A program made the position numbers and the translations under genes. DNA of 58,266 nucleotides, taken from NCBI GenBank assembly GCA_015064295.1, contig SVSM01000007.1, positions 1-58,266 on the forward strand. The letters are read 5' to 3'. This document shows positions 31,481-40,921 of this stretch, one piece after another; position 1 is the first letter of the stretch, and the number at the start of each line of letters is the position of its first letter. The notes below the pieces were generated by a model. The model was not told the origin of the DNA. It ran no database searches and was given only the letters and a program-made list of their open reading frames with translations. This DNA comes from Oscillospiraceae bacterium (GTDB lineage: Bacteria; Bacillota; Clostridia; Oscillospirales; CAG-272).

Positions 31481-31784
31481 TGAGTCTTTGGGGCGCTGCC
31501 CCAAGCCCCGGTCAAGGAACTTTTTGGAAAAAGTTCCTTGACAATCCTCAAAAACCTTGGACGGCCCGAAACAGGCAGATAATTTGTGAAACAAATTATC
31601 TGCGTTTCGGGCGGGAATTGGTCTTGGAAATCAAGAAAAGGATTTCCTTCCGTATCATCGGAGGGAAATCCTTTTTGCTTTTTGTGAAATGCTTTTGCCG
31701 AAACCGCAGGTTTCGGCCGATCAACGTTCTTGAAGGGGGGCGGGGGGAACTTCTTTTAAGAAGTTCCCCCCGCATACGCCTCCC
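31481..31784. repeat. Composite palindromic repeat R7 (inverted pair, convergent genes; nested 29-nt palindrome)
   Basis: a 31488-31504, b GTCAAGGAACTTTTT-GG-AAAAAGTTCCTTGAC 31511-31542, d 31564-31612 with insert 31575-31603, terminator 31636-31675, d' 31697-31717, b' 31741-31772. Confidence 0.92.
31636..31680. terminator. Central terminator hairpin inside R7
   Basis: AAAAGGATTTCCTTCCG-TATCAT-CGGAGGGAAATCCTTTT plus T-rich tail. Confidence 0.85.
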
Positions 31785-32690
31785 TCACTTCTGCATACAA
31801 AGCACCATGATGGCCTTTTGGGCGTGGAGGCGGTTTTCGGCCTCGTCGAAGATCTCATCGGCATGGGCCTCGAAGATCTCGGCGGTGATCTCCTCACCCC
31901 GATGAGCGGGGAGGCAATGCATGACCATAGCACCGGGATTGGCGGCGGCCATGACGGCGTCGTTGATCTGATAGCCGACGAAGGCATTACGGCGCTCGGC
32001 GGCCTCGCCCTCCTGTCCCATGGAGGCCCAGACGTCGGTATAGACGGCGTCGGCACCGGCGGCGGCCTCAAGGACGCTTTCGGTGCAGGTGAAATTACCG
32101 GTTGCGGCAGCCCATTCCATAATCGCGGTGTCAGGCTGATGACCCTTCGGGCAGGCAACCGATACCGTCATGCCGGTCTTGATGCCACCGACGATGAGAG
32201 AGTTGGCCATATTGTTGCCGTCGCCGATGAAGCAGAGCTTCTTGCCGGCAAGGTCGCCCTTGTGCTCTCTTATGGTTTGCAGGTCAGCCATGACCTGACA
32301 GGGATGGCAGTAGTCGGTAAGGCCGTTGATGATCGGAATGTTGCCGTAGGCGGCCAGATCCTCTACCTCCTTTTGGGCAAAGGTGCGGATCATAATACCG
32401 TCCAGGTAGCGGGAGAGCACCCGTGCCGTGTCCTCTACCGGCTCGCCGCGGCCGATCTGCAGGTCGCGGGAGGAGAGGAACAGTCCCGTGCCGCCGAGAT
32501 CGTGGATGCCGACCTCAAAGGATACACGGGTTCTGGTAGAGGATTTGGAGAAGATCATGCCGAGGGTCTGTCCCTCCAGCAGCTTGTGGGGGATGCCGTG
32601 CTTGCGCTCGTATTTCAGCTTGTCGGCAAGATCGAGAGCTTCAAAAATTTCTTCGGTACTCCAGTCGGAGAGCTTCAAGAAGTGTTTCAT
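31785..32690 (-). CDS. argF: Ornithine carbamoyltransferase
   Basis: IFSKSSTRTRVSFEVGIHDLGG, DGIMIRTF, NGLTDYCHPCQVMADLQTI, VMHCLPAHRGEEIT. Confidence 0.96.
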   Translation of the reverse strand: MKHFLKLSDWSTEEIFEALDLADKLKYERKHGIPHKLLEGQTLGMIFSKSSTRTRVSFEVGIHDLGGTGLFLSSRDLQIGRGEPVEDTARVLSRYLDGIMIRTFAQKEVEDLAAYGNIPIINGLTDYCHPCQVMADLQTIREHKGDLAGKKLCFIGDGNNMANSLIVGGIKTGMTVSVACPKGHQPDTAIMEWAAATGNFTCTESVLEAAAGADAVYTDVWASMGQEGEAAERRNAFVGYQINDAVMAAANPGAMVMHCLPAHRGEEITAEIFEAHADEIFDEAENRLHAQKAIMVLCMQK

Positions 32691-32902
32691 GGTTTTTTTG
32701 TGGATGAAAACTTCTTAAAAGAAGTTTTCCCCACACCCCTTTCAAGAACTTTGATACGCCCGAAACAATGTTTCGGGCAGGATGTGACGTGTGATTTTCC
32801 CTGCGAAAAACGCAGTTTTTCGCCCTTCAAAGTTCTTGAAGGTCTTGGAAACTTCTTTCAAGAAGTTTCCAAGTAGGGTTCCAAGGGGCAACGCCCCTTG
32901 GA
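32691..32902. repeat. Composite palindromic repeat R8 (inverted pair, between argF and argH)
   Basis: b 32706-32729, d GCCCGAAAC-AAT-GTTTCGGGC 32758-32778, d' GCGAAAAAC-GCA-GTTTTTCGC 32803-32823, b' 32844-32873, a' CCAAGGGGC-AAC-GCCCCTTGG 32881-32901. Confidence 0.92.
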
Positions 32903-34273
32903 TTACAGCCGTTCCTCCAAATACTTAACCTGCCGTTCAAAGGACTCGGGGCCGCAGCCGCCGAGAGAATTGCGGCGGGCTACGCAGGTTTCAAGGGAGA
33001 TGGCGGCATAGAGGTCGGCATCGAACAGCTCATCGGCGGCCTTGTACTCGCCCAAGGGAAGCTCGTCGAGGACGGTGCCGAGGGCAATACAGCGGGCGAC
33101 CAGCTGCCCTACCGTCTTATAGGCCGAACGGAAGGGGCGGCCCTTACCCACGAGGTAGTCGGCCAGGTCGGTGGCGTTGATGAAGCCCTTTTGGGCGGCG
33201 CGGTACATATTCTCGGGAATCGGCTTCATGGTGGCGACCATGGGGATGAAGACGGCGAGGCAATGGTTCACCGTTTCCAGGGCATCGAAGATCGATTCCT
33301 TGTCCTCCTGCATATCCTTGTTATAGGCCAGCGGCAGGCCCTTCAGCACCGTGAGGGTACCCATGAGGTCGCCGTAGACCCGTCCCGTCTTGCCTCTTAC
33401 CAGCTCGGCCATGTCGGGATTCTTCTTTTGGGGCATGATGGAGGAGCCGGTGGTATAGGCGTCGGAAAGCTCCACGAACTTAAATTCCCAAGACGACCAG
33501 AGGATGATCTCCTCCGAGAAGCGGGAGAGGTGCGTCATGATGAGGGAGAAGGCGGCCAGCAGCTCCACGCAGTAATCACGGTCGGAGACGCCGTCGATGC
33601 TGTTTTCCGAAATGCCGTCGAAGCCCAGCTTCTCGGCGGTAAAGAGACGGTCGGTCTCGTAGGTGGTGCCGGCCAGGGCACAGGAGCCGAGAGGCGACAC
33701 GTTCATGCGCTTCAGGGCGTCGCGGAGCCGTCCCATATCCCGCTCGAACATCATGCCGTAGGCCAGCAGATGATGGGCGAAGGTGATGGGCTGTGCCCGC
33801 TGGAGATGGGTGTAGCCGGGCATGATGACGTCTCGGCCGGCCTTGGCTTGGGCGAGTAATACTCCGATCAGCTCGCGAAGCTGGCCGAGAATTGTCTCGG
33901 TCTCGTCCCGCAGGTACAGCCGCAGGTCAACGGCTACCTGGTCGTTACGGCTTCTGGCCGTGTGGAGCTTCTTGCCTACGTCGCCGATGCGTGCCGTCAG
34001 CTCGGCCTCTACGAACATATGGATGTCCTCGGCCGCAGGATCGAAGGGGAGCTTGCCCGCGACGATGTCGTCGAGGATGCCGCCCAGCCCCTCGGTGATG
34101 GCCTCGCATTCGGCGGCGGTCAGAATCCCGCACTTGGCCAGCATGGCCGCGTGAGCCATGCTGCCCCGAATGTCCTGTTTATACATCTTACTGTCAAAGC
34201 CGATGGATGAATTGAAATCGTCGGCGATCGCGTCGGTCTTGGCCGCCGTGACGCCTTCCCACATTTTTGCCAT
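32903..34273 (-). CDS. argH: Argininosuccinate lyase
   Basis: HTARSRNDQVAVDLRLYLRDE, GYTHLQRAQPITFAHHLLAY, SSIMPQKKNPDMAELVRGKTGRVYGDL. Confidence 0.97.
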   Translation of the reverse strand: MAKMWEGVTAAKTDAIADDFNSSIGFDSKMYKQDIRGSMAHAAMLAKCGILTAAECEAITEGLGGILDDIVAGKLPFDPAAEDIHMFVEAELTARIGDVGKKLHTARSRNDQVAVDLRLYLRDETETILGQLRELIGVLLAQAKAGRDVIMPGYTHLQRAQPITFAHHLLAYGMMFERDMGRLRDALKRMNVSPLGSCALAGTTYETDRLFTAEKLGFDGISENSIDGVSDRDYCVELLAAFSLIMTHLSRFSEEIILWSSWEFKFVELSDAYTTGSSIMPQKKNPDMAELVRGKTGRVYGDLMGTLTVLKGLPLAYNKDMQEDKESIFDALETVNHCLAVFIPMVATMKPIPENMYRAAQKGFINATDLADYLVGKGRPFRSAYKTVGQLVARCIALGTVLDELPLGEYKAADELFDADLYAAISLETCVARRNSLGGCGPESFERQVKYLEERL

Positions 34274-34284
34274 AGTAAACTCCT

Positions 34285-34515
34285 AACAGGGGAGGGGTGG
34301 GCCCAAGGGCTCTGCCCTTGGGAATCCCGCCAAGGGGGCTTTTTGGAAAAAGCCCCCTTGGAACCCCAAAAACTTTGATTGGCGAAACACGGCGTGTTTC
34401 GCGAACAGGCATAAAATACAAGTTGCCGAAAACGCAGTTTTCGGCTTTTTAAGGTTTTTGAAAGGGGTGTGGGGAAAACTTTTTTCAAAAAGTTTTCCCC
34501 GACCCACTCGTGTTC
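34285..34515. repeat. Composite palindromic repeat R9 (inverted pair, between argH and argG)
   Basis: a CCCAAGGGC-TCT-GCCCTTGGG 34302-34322, b CAAGGGGGCTTTTT-GG-AAAAAGCCCCCTTG 34331-34360, d GCGAAACAC-GGC-GTGTTTCGC 34382-34402, d' 34425-34445, b' 34471-34500. Confidence 0.92.
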
Positions 34516-35739
34516 TTACTTATTCTTCTCGTTCACCTGAGCCTGAACCTTGATGGGTAGGCCGAAGAGGTTGATGAAGCCGGTAGCGTCGGCCTGGTTA
34601 TAGACATGATCCTCACCGAAGGTAGCGATCTCCTCGGAGTAGAGGGACCAATCGGACCAAGCGCCGGCCTTGATGATGTTGCCCTTATAGAGCTTCAGCT
34701 TCACCTTACCGGTGACGTGCTCCTGGGTCTTATCCACGAAGGCCGAGAGAGCCTGGCGGAGGGGGGTGAACCACTGGCCGTTATAGACGAGATCGGCAAA
34801 GGTGACGGCCAGCTCCTGCTTTTTATGGGCGGTCATCTTATCGAGGCAGAGGGTCTCCAGATAGTTATGAGCAAAGTAGAGGATCTCACCGCCGGGAGTC
34901 TCGTAGACGCCGCGGCATTTCATGCCGACCAGACGGTTCTCCACGATGTCAAGAAGGCCGATGCCGTTCTTGCCGCCCAGCTCGTTGAGCTTGAGGATGA
35001 TGTTCTTGGCGGACATCTTCTCGCCGTCGATGGCCACCGGGACGCCCTGCTCAAAGTCGAGGGTAACGTAGGTGGGAACGTCGGGGGCCTTCTCCGGGGA
35101 GATACCCATCTCGAGGAAGCCTTCCTTATTGTAGAGAGGCTCGTTGCCGGCATCCTCCAGATCCATGCCCTCGTGAGAGAGGTGCCAGAGGTTCTTATCC
35201 TTACTGTAATTGGTCTCGCGGTTGATCTTCAGAGGTACGTTGTGGGCCTCGGCGTAGTCGATCTCCTCCTCGCGGGACTTGATGTCCCACTCACGCCAGG
35301 GGGCGATGATGGGCATATCGGGGCAGAAGTGCTTCAGGGTCAGCTCAAAGCGTACCTGGTCGTTGCCCTTGCCGGTACAGCCGTGGCAGATGGCGTCGGC
35401 CTTTTCCTTGATGGCGATCTCGGCCAGGCCCTTGGCGATACAGGGACGGGCGTGAGAGGTGCCAAGGAGGTACTCCTCGTACTTGGCTCCCGCCTTCACG
35501 CAGGGGATGATGTAGTTATCCACGTAGTCGTCGGTGAGGTCGAGGACGTAGAGCTTGGAGGCGCCGGTCTTGATGGCCTTTTCCTCAAGGCCCTCCAGCT
35601 CGTCAGCCTGACCCACGTTACCGGAGACGGCGATGACCTCGCAGTTGTTATAGTTTTCCTTCAGCCACGGAATGATGATGGAGGTATCCAGGCCTCCCGA
35701 GTAGGCAAGAACGACTTTTTTGATCTGAGACTTATCCAT
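34516..35739 (-). CDS. argG: Argininosuccinate synthase
   Basis: [54 protein letters not shown]. Confidence 0.97.
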   Translation of the reverse strand: MDKSQIKKVVLAYSGGLDTSIIIPWLKENYNNCEVIAVSGNVGQADELEGLEEKAIKTGASKLYVLDLTDDYVDNYIIPCVKAGAKYEEYLLGTSHARPCIAKGLAEIAIKEKADAICHGCTGKGNDQVRFELTLKHFCPDMPIIAPWREWDIKSREEEIDYAEAHNVPLKINRETNYSKDKNLWHLSHEGMDLEDAGNEPLYNKEGFLEMGISPEKAPDVPTYVTLDFEQGVPVAIDGEKMSAKNIILKLNELGGKNGIGLLDIVENRLVGMKCRGVYETPGGEILYFAHNYLETLCLDKMTAHKKQELAVTFADLVYNGQWFTPLRQALSAFVDKTQEHVTGKVKLKLYKGNIIKAGAWSDWSLYSEEIATFGEDHVYNQADATGFINLFGLPIKVQAQVNEKNK

Positions 35740-35783
35740 GATGGCGTATCCTTTCGTTTTTCAACGGGTATGGTTGAGTTGTA

Positions 35784-35818
35784 TGCATAATTATACACCA
35801 TCGTTGCATAAAAAGCAA
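35784..35818 (-). promoter_or_regulatory. argG promoter with ARG-box-like operator
   Basis: TGCATAATTATACA 35784-35797 fits TGNATNNNNATNCA; reverse-strand -10 TATAAT 35790-35795 and -35 TTGCTT 35813-35818, 17-bp spacer. Confidence 0.65.
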
Positions 35819-35984
35819 GGGTTTTTTGGCTTTTTTTGTATTTTTTATGTTTTATACAGGCCTTACGGCCCAAATGCCGAAGAATGTGTGCAAAATGAGG
35901 AGGATTCGGGGCGGGAGAACCGAAAATCCCGCTTCGCCCCGCGGGGAGGTGGCTGAAATCTTCACGAAATTTTGGCGGTTTTTC

Positions 35985-36013
35985 TTGACAAATGAATAAA
36001 ACTTTGCTATCAT
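35985..36013 (+). promoter_or_regulatory. Promoter, alkaline phosphatase
   Basis: TTGACA-17-TATCAT. Confidence 0.65.
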
Positions 36014-36072
36014 CAACCGTAGCGCTATCCCGATTATATCATAAATATATCACGATATTCGGAGGTCAGATC

Positions 36073-37242
36073 ATGAAAACCCGCATTTCAAGAATCCTCG
36101 CAGCGCTTCTCCTTTTCGCCATGCTCCTTTGCACAGTATCCTGCAGCTCGGCAAGCAACAACGGCGCGGACGGCTCCCAGTCCTTGTCGGGGGACGTTAC
36201 CCCGCAGCAAAGTGAGATCAAGAACGTGATCCTCATCATCGGCGACGGCATGGGGCCGGAGCACATTGCCGCCGGTCAGCTCTACACCGGCAAGACCTTT
36301 GCCTTCACGGGCTGGCAGTCTACCGGCGTGAACACCGACGCGGTGGGAACCATCGGTAAGGGCCCGGTGCTCACCGATTCCGCCGCGGCCGGCACCGCCA
36401 TGGCCACCGGTAAGCTGACTGCCACTTCCTACGTCGGAAAAGACCATCTGGGCAAGGACGTCACCACTATCCTGGACCTGGCTTCTCAGTTGGGCAAATC
36501 CACCGGCGTCGTGACCACCGATACCCTCTTCGGCGCAACCCCTGCCGCCTTTTCGGCTCATACCAATAACCGCAATAACTCGGTGGAGATCGTGACCTCC
36601 CAGCTGACGTCGGGCGTAGATCTGCTCTGCGGCTCTAGGGACACCCTCTGCACCTCCCGCCAAAGCGAGATCGAAGCGGCGGGCTATACCTACTGTGACG
36701 ATTTCAAGACGGTGGACGGCACCATGTCGGCCGACAAGACCTACTGGCAGTTCGGCATGGCCGGTACCACGGCTGCCGTTAAGCTGTGCGATGCCGGCGT
36801 CAAGGCCCTGAACTACCTCGATCAGGACGAGGACGGCTTTGTGCTGATGATCGAGCAGGCACACGTGGATAAGTATTCCCACAGCAACGACTTCGGCGGT
36901 ATGGTCGAAAGCGTCAAGAGCCTGAACGATACCGTGGAGGCGGTCATGAGCTGGCTGGGCGATCGGACCGATACGGTGGTCCTCATCACGGCTGACCACG
37001 AGACCGGCGGCCTTGCCATCGGCGCTCACGACCGTTACACCAAGTCCTATCAGGGCGGCGCAGAGACGATCTACTACAACTGGTCGTCCACCACCCATAC
37101 CAACTCCAAGGTCATGCTCTTCGTTTACGGCGTGACGGTGGACTTTTCCTCGTTCAATTATTACGCCTCCCGCCACCTCATCAAAAACACCAACGTATTT
37201 GATCTGATGTCCGGGGTCTTGGCGCCTCCCGCAGAAGACTGA
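36073..37242 (+). CDS. Alkaline phosphatase-superfamily lipoprotein
   Basis: Lipobox TVSCSS; VILIIGDGMGPEHIAAGQL, LTDSAAAGTAMATG, LITADHETGGLAIG. Confidence 0.92.
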   Translation: MKTRISRILAALLLFAMLLCTVSCSSASNNGADGSQSLSGDVTPQQSEIKNVILIIGDGMGPEHIAAGQLYTGKTFAFTGWQSTGVNTDAVGTIGKGPVLTDSAAAGTAMATGKLTATSYVGKDHLGKDVTTILDLASQLGKSTGVVTTDTLFGATPAAFSAHTNNRNNSVEIVTSQLTSGVDLLCGSRDTLCTSRQSEIEAAGYTYCDDFKTVDGTMSADKTYWQFGMAGTTAAVKLCDAGVKALNYLDQDEDGFVLMIEQAHVDKYSHSNDFGGMVESVKSLNDTVEAVMSWLGDRTDTVVLITADHETGGLAIGAHDRYTKSYQGGAETIYYNWSSTTHTNSKVMLFVYGVTVDFSSFNYYASRHLIKNTNVFDLMSGVLAPPAED

Positions 37243-37275
37243 CCGGGTAAATACCGAGCGCGGCTCGGATCCAAT

Positions 37276-37311
37276 AAAAAGCCGATACGGATCTTCCGTA
37301 TCGGCTTTTTG
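37276..37311. terminator. Bidirectional terminator
   Basis: AAAAAGCCGATACGGATCTTCCGTATCGGCTTTTT. Confidence 0.9.
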
Positions 37312-37314
37312 TAT

Positions 37315-38010
37315 TTAGGTCGCCCGGAGAGGGGAGGCCTTGGCTGCGGCGGCTTCAATGGCCTCGCGGATGAGGCGGTGGCCCCTGGAATTGGGGTGGA
37401 TCCCGTCCTCGCAGAGGTAATCGGTGTAGTCCTTGCGGATGAGAAACGCGGAACGGATGTCGATCATTTGGGTGCCGGTGGCGTTACAGACGTCGCAGAC
37501 GGCGGCGTTGTACATTTCGTGCCAGCGGTAGATATAGATGGAATCGCCTCCCAGCCACTTTAAAATGTTCTCCGCCGACAGGCCGCGGGAGATCCAGCGG
37601 AAGTATTTTTTCTCGTCAATGGGTGGCAGGTTGAGCAGCACGGGGATCTTCCCCAGCCTGCGGACCTGTTCGATGGCCTTTTGATAGGTGTCGGTAAAGA
37701 CCTCGATGGGGGTGCGGGGGGTATGGGCGGCCTCGGGGGCCTCCGAGATCTTTTGCCAGTCGAAGTCACTGTCGTTACCGCCGAATTCCAGCAGGACGTA
37801 GTCGGCGGCTTCAATCTTTTCGGTATTCTTCTCCATCAGCTCCATGCCGCGGGTGACGGTGCAGCCGTAACGGGAAAAATTTTCGATGCGGCAGGCTTCG
37901 TCCTGCTCCATGAGCTTGACAAAGCTGGTGTCACAGGCAACGTAGCGTTCCTTTTCGGGGTCGTAGACGACACCCTTGCCGATGGAATCGCCAAAAAAGC
38001 ACAGTTTCAT
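37315..38010 (-). CDS. SGNH/GDSL-like hydrolase
   Basis: KLCFFGDSIGKGVVYD (GDS block), YVLLEFGGNDSDFDW, DGIHPNSRGHRLI (DxxH). Confidence 0.85.
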   Translation of the reverse strand: MKLCFFGDSIGKGVVYDPEKERYVACDTSFVKLMEQDEACRIENFSRYGCTVTRGMELMEKNTEKIEAADYVLLEFGGNDSDFDWQKISEAPEAAHTPRTPIEVFTDTYQKAIEQVRRLGKIPVLLNLPPIDEKKYFRWISRGLSAENILKWLGGDSIYIYRWHEMYNAAVCDVCNATGTQMIDIRSAFLIRKDYTDYLCEDGIHPNSRGHRLIREAIEAAAAKASPLRAT

Positions 38011-38132
38011 GGGGTTCTCCTTATGAGACGGGGTGGAAGACGTTTGTGATAGTATTGTCCATTTCTGCTCTTGATATTCAAAATTATAACACGCAATATT
38101 GAAAACGTCAACATAAAAATTTCGAAATCTTA

Positions 38133-38161
38133 TTTACAAACTTTAAAAAATGTGTTATAAT
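38133..38161 (+). promoter_or_regulatory. Promoter, DUF1836-like gene
   Basis: TTTACA-17-TATAAT. Confidence 0.65.
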
Positions 38162-38235
38162 TCTATTAAGATGACCTCTGCCGCTGACGATGTCCTTCGG
38201 CGACAGGGAATGCCTTGCTACGAACGGAGAACAGT

Positions 38236-38778
38236 ATGGAACAGATCAAAGACCTGATCGATCGCATGATCGCGCAGACCGACCTCACCTACGACCGCCT
38301 TCCCGACATTGACCTGTATATGGACCAGGTCATCGAATACCTGTCGCGGCAGAGCGTGTCCTCCCGGGAGAACGATAAGATCTCCTCGGCCATGATCAAC
38401 AATTACATTAAGGACGGCCTTCTCCCCCGCGCTACCGATAAGAAGTATTCAAGAGACCATCTCGCCTATCTTCTGATGATCGCGCGGCTGAAGCAGATGC
38501 TGTCGGTGAAGGACACCGGCCTGCTGCTGAAGGCCGAGACCGAGGGACGGGACGTGGCGGCCTACTTTAACGGCTTCCAGGCTCTCGTGGCCGATACCGC
38601 CCGCTCGGTGGAGGAGTCCCTACCGGCAGACGACGACGGCCTTTCGGCCGTGGCGCTCCGTCTTGCCGTTTCGGGATACGTCAGCCGCATCGTCTGCGAG
38701 CTGATCCTCGCCCGTCTTGAGACCAGCGCGGAGGCGGCACAGGAGCCCGACGGGGAGGAGACGTCGGAAAAATCCTGA
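38236..38778 (+). CDS. DUF1836-like protein (MerR/HTH-like N terminus)
   Basis: YMDQVIEYLSRQS...SAMINNYIKDGLLPRATDKKYSRDHLAYLLMIARLKQMLSVKDTGLLL pattern. Confidence 0.75.
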   Translation: MEQIKDLIDRMIAQTDLTYDRLPDIDLYMDQVIEYLSRQSVSSRENDKISSAMINNYIKDGLLPRATDKKYSRDHLAYLLMIARLKQMLSVKDTGLLLKAETEGRDVAAYFNGFQALVADTARSVEESLPADDDGLSAVALRLAVSGYVSRIVCELILARLETSAEAAQEPDGEETSEKS

Positions 38779-38805
38779 TTCCGTCCGTTTATTCATAAAA
38801 TAGGG

Positions 38806-38834
38806 TTGATTTTTTCCGTCTTCTGTATTACAAT
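38806..38834 (+). promoter_or_regulatory. Promoter, fba
   Basis: TTGATT-17-TACAAT. Confidence 0.6.
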
Positions 38835-38890
38835 GAAATGGTATGTAATAAATTCAATATGCGGGGAACCGCATGGAAAGGACAATGAAA

Positions 38891-39850
38891 ATGGCACTTG
38901 TTACAACCAAGGACATGTTCCGCAAAGCGTATGAGGGAGGCTACGCCGTCGGCGCCTTCAACATCAACAATATGGAGATCGTGCAGGCGATCACCGAGGC
39001 CGCTCAGGAGCTGAACTCTCCCGTGGTGCTTCAGGTCTCTGCCGGCGCAAGAAAGTACGCCAAGCACGCTTACCTCATGGCCCTCGCTGAGGCGGCTGTG
39101 AAGGATACCGGTGTCGACGTGGCTCTCCACCTCGACCACGGCGCCGATTTTGAGATCTGCAAGTCCTGCATCGACGGCGGCTTTACCTCCGTTATGATCG
39201 ACGGCTCTCACCACTCTTATGAGGATAACGTGGCTCTGACCCGCAAGGTCGTGGAGTACGCTCACGCCCGCGGCGTCGTCGTGGAGGGCGAGCTGGGTGT
39301 TCTGGCCGGCGTTGAGGACGACGTCGTTGCCGAGCATTCCTCCTACACCCGTCCCGAGGAGGTCGAGGACTTCGTCACCCGTACCGGCGTTGACTCCCTC
39401 GCCATCTCCATCGGGACCAGCCACGGCGCTTATAAGTTCACCCCCAAGCAGTGCACCCGCAACGCCGAGGGTATTCTGGTTCCGCCCCCTCTCCGTTTCG
39501 ATATTCTCGAGGAGATCGAAAAGCGTCTCCCCGGCTTCCCCATCGTGCTCCACGGCGCCTCCTCGGTTCCTCAGGAGTACGTGAAGGAGATCAATGAGCT
39601 GGGCGGTCAGCTTCCTGACGCCGTCGGTATTCCCGAGGAGCAGCTCCGTCGCGCCGCTTCCATGGCCGTCTGCAAGATCAACATCGACTCCGATATCCGT
39701 CTGGCTATGACCGCCGGTATCCGCCGCGTCTTCAATTCCAACCCCGCCGCCTTCGACCCCAGAGAGTACCTCAAGGTCGCTCGCGCCGAGGTGAAGAAGA
39801 TGGTCGCTCACAAGATCAAGGACGTTCTCGGCTCCGATAATAAGATGTAA
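38891..39850 (+). CDS. fba: Class II fructose-bisphosphate aldolase
   Basis: VGAFNINNMEIVQAITEAAQELNSPVVLQVSAGARKY, HLDHGADFEICKSCIDGGFTSVMIDGSH, PIVLHGASSVP; start 38885 or 38891. Confidence 0.96.
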   Translation: MALVTTKDMFRKAYEGGYAVGAFNINNMEIVQAITEAAQELNSPVVLQVSAGARKYAKHAYLMALAEAAVKDTGVDVALHLDHGADFEICKSCIDGGFTSVMIDGSHHSYEDNVALTRKVVEYAHARGVVVEGELGVLAGVEDDVVAEHSSYTRPEEVEDFVTRTGVDSLAISIGTSHGAYKFTPKQCTRNAEGILVPPPLRFDILEEIEKRLPGFPIVLHGASSVPQEYVKEINELGGQLPDAVGIPEEQLRRAASMAVCKINIDSDIRLAMTAGIRRVFNSNPAAFDPREYLKVARAEVKKMVAHKIKDVLGSDNKM

Positions 39851-40150
39851 AGAATGGTGCGGGGGCATTGCCCCCGCGCCCCCACAGGGGAACTTTTTGA
39901 AAAAAGTTCCCCTGCCCCTCAAAAACTTTGGATGGCCGAAACCTGGGGTTTCGGCAAGGGCAAATATTCGGCGCCTGTCTTGATGCTTCCAAAACGTTTC
40001 TCTGCCTAAAACCTTCGTTTCGGGCGGTGGAATGTCTTTGAAGGTACGACCATACGAGTATGTAGCGAAAAACGCAGTTTTTCGCCAATTCTTCTTTGCT
40101 TCTTTCTTCTAAAGAAAGAAGCGGGGATCCAAGGGGCAGAGCCCCTTGGG
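39851..40150. repeat. Composite palindromic repeat R10 (extended)
   Basis: a 39859-39877, b CAGGGGAACTTTTT-GA-AAAAAGTTCCCCTG 39885-39914, d GCCGAAACC-TGG-GGTTTCGGC 39935-39955, imperfect d near 40005-40025, d' 40065-40085, CTTCTTTCTT-CTA-AAGAAAGAAG 40099-40121, a' 40129-40149. Confidence 0.9.
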
Positions 40151-40167
40151 TGATTCCGGAGTTACTT

Positions 40168-40890
40168 ATGAAAATGCAAGCGGAGTTTCGGGTGGATACC
40201 CATGATACCGATCTGAACGGCATTGGCGCCGTGTCGTCGGTCATGCGCTACATGCAAGAAACGGCCAATCTCCAGCACGAGGTCTACGGCCCCACCCTGG
40301 ACGAGGTGAGAGCCTCGGGCAAGGCCTTCATTCTCAGCCGCGCGGCGGTGGATCTTTACGCACCGCTGTATCCCCAGGATCGGGTCACCGTCAAAACGTG
40401 GCTGACGGCCGCCAAGGGCTTCGGCTACTTCCGCAACGCGGTCTTGACGCGGGGAGAAGAAACGGTGGCGGCCATGACCTCCTTTTGGGGCGTGATTGAC
40501 ATTGCCTCCCGCCGTCCCTTGAAGGTCGACGAGGTGGAGCTTGGCTTCACCATGGAGGACGAGGGACTGGAGACACAGTCACCCGCCCGCTTCCGTATGC
40601 CGAAGGATCTGGTTCTCACAAGGCTGGGGGAGCGCACCGTCTACTATTCCGACTGCGACCGGAACATCCACATGAACAACACCAACTATCCCCGTGTTTT
40701 CTGCGATTTTCTGCCCGATATGACGGGCAAGCGGGTAACGGAATGCTCCATCAACTATATGAATGAGGCGCGGCTGGGAACCACCTTTACCGTTTACGGT
40801 GCCGAATACGAGGGCGCTTGGTATTTCCGCACCGAGCTTCCCGACGGCAGAGTCGGCTCCGAGGGGCGATTGGTCCTTACGAATATCTGA
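40168..40890 (+). CDS. Acyl-ACP thioesterase (hot-dog fold)
   Basis: Two hot-dog repeats: FRVDTHDTDLNGIGAVSSVMRYMQETANLQH and YYSDCDRNIHMNNTNYPRVFCDFLP. Confidence 0.87.
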   Translation: MKMQAEFRVDTHDTDLNGIGAVSSVMRYMQETANLQHEVYGPTLDEVRASGKAFILSRAAVDLYAPLYPQDRVTVKTWLTAAKGFGYFRNAVLTRGEETVAAMTSFWGVIDIASRRPLKVDEVELGFTMEDEGLETQSPARFRMPKDLVLTRLGERTVYYSDCDRNIHMNNTNYPRVFCDFLPDMTGKRVTECSINYMNEARLGTTFTVYGAEYEGAWYFRTELPDGRVGSEGRLVLTNI

Positions 40891-40921
40891 CGGCGCCTTC
40901 GCCGCCTTCCGAACACAAGAC

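Noticed and set aside
35861-35980. GC-rich inverted sequence upstream of the alkaline phosphatase as a riboswitch
   Set aside because: It lies upstream of the likely promoter (35985-36013), so would not be in the leader RNA.
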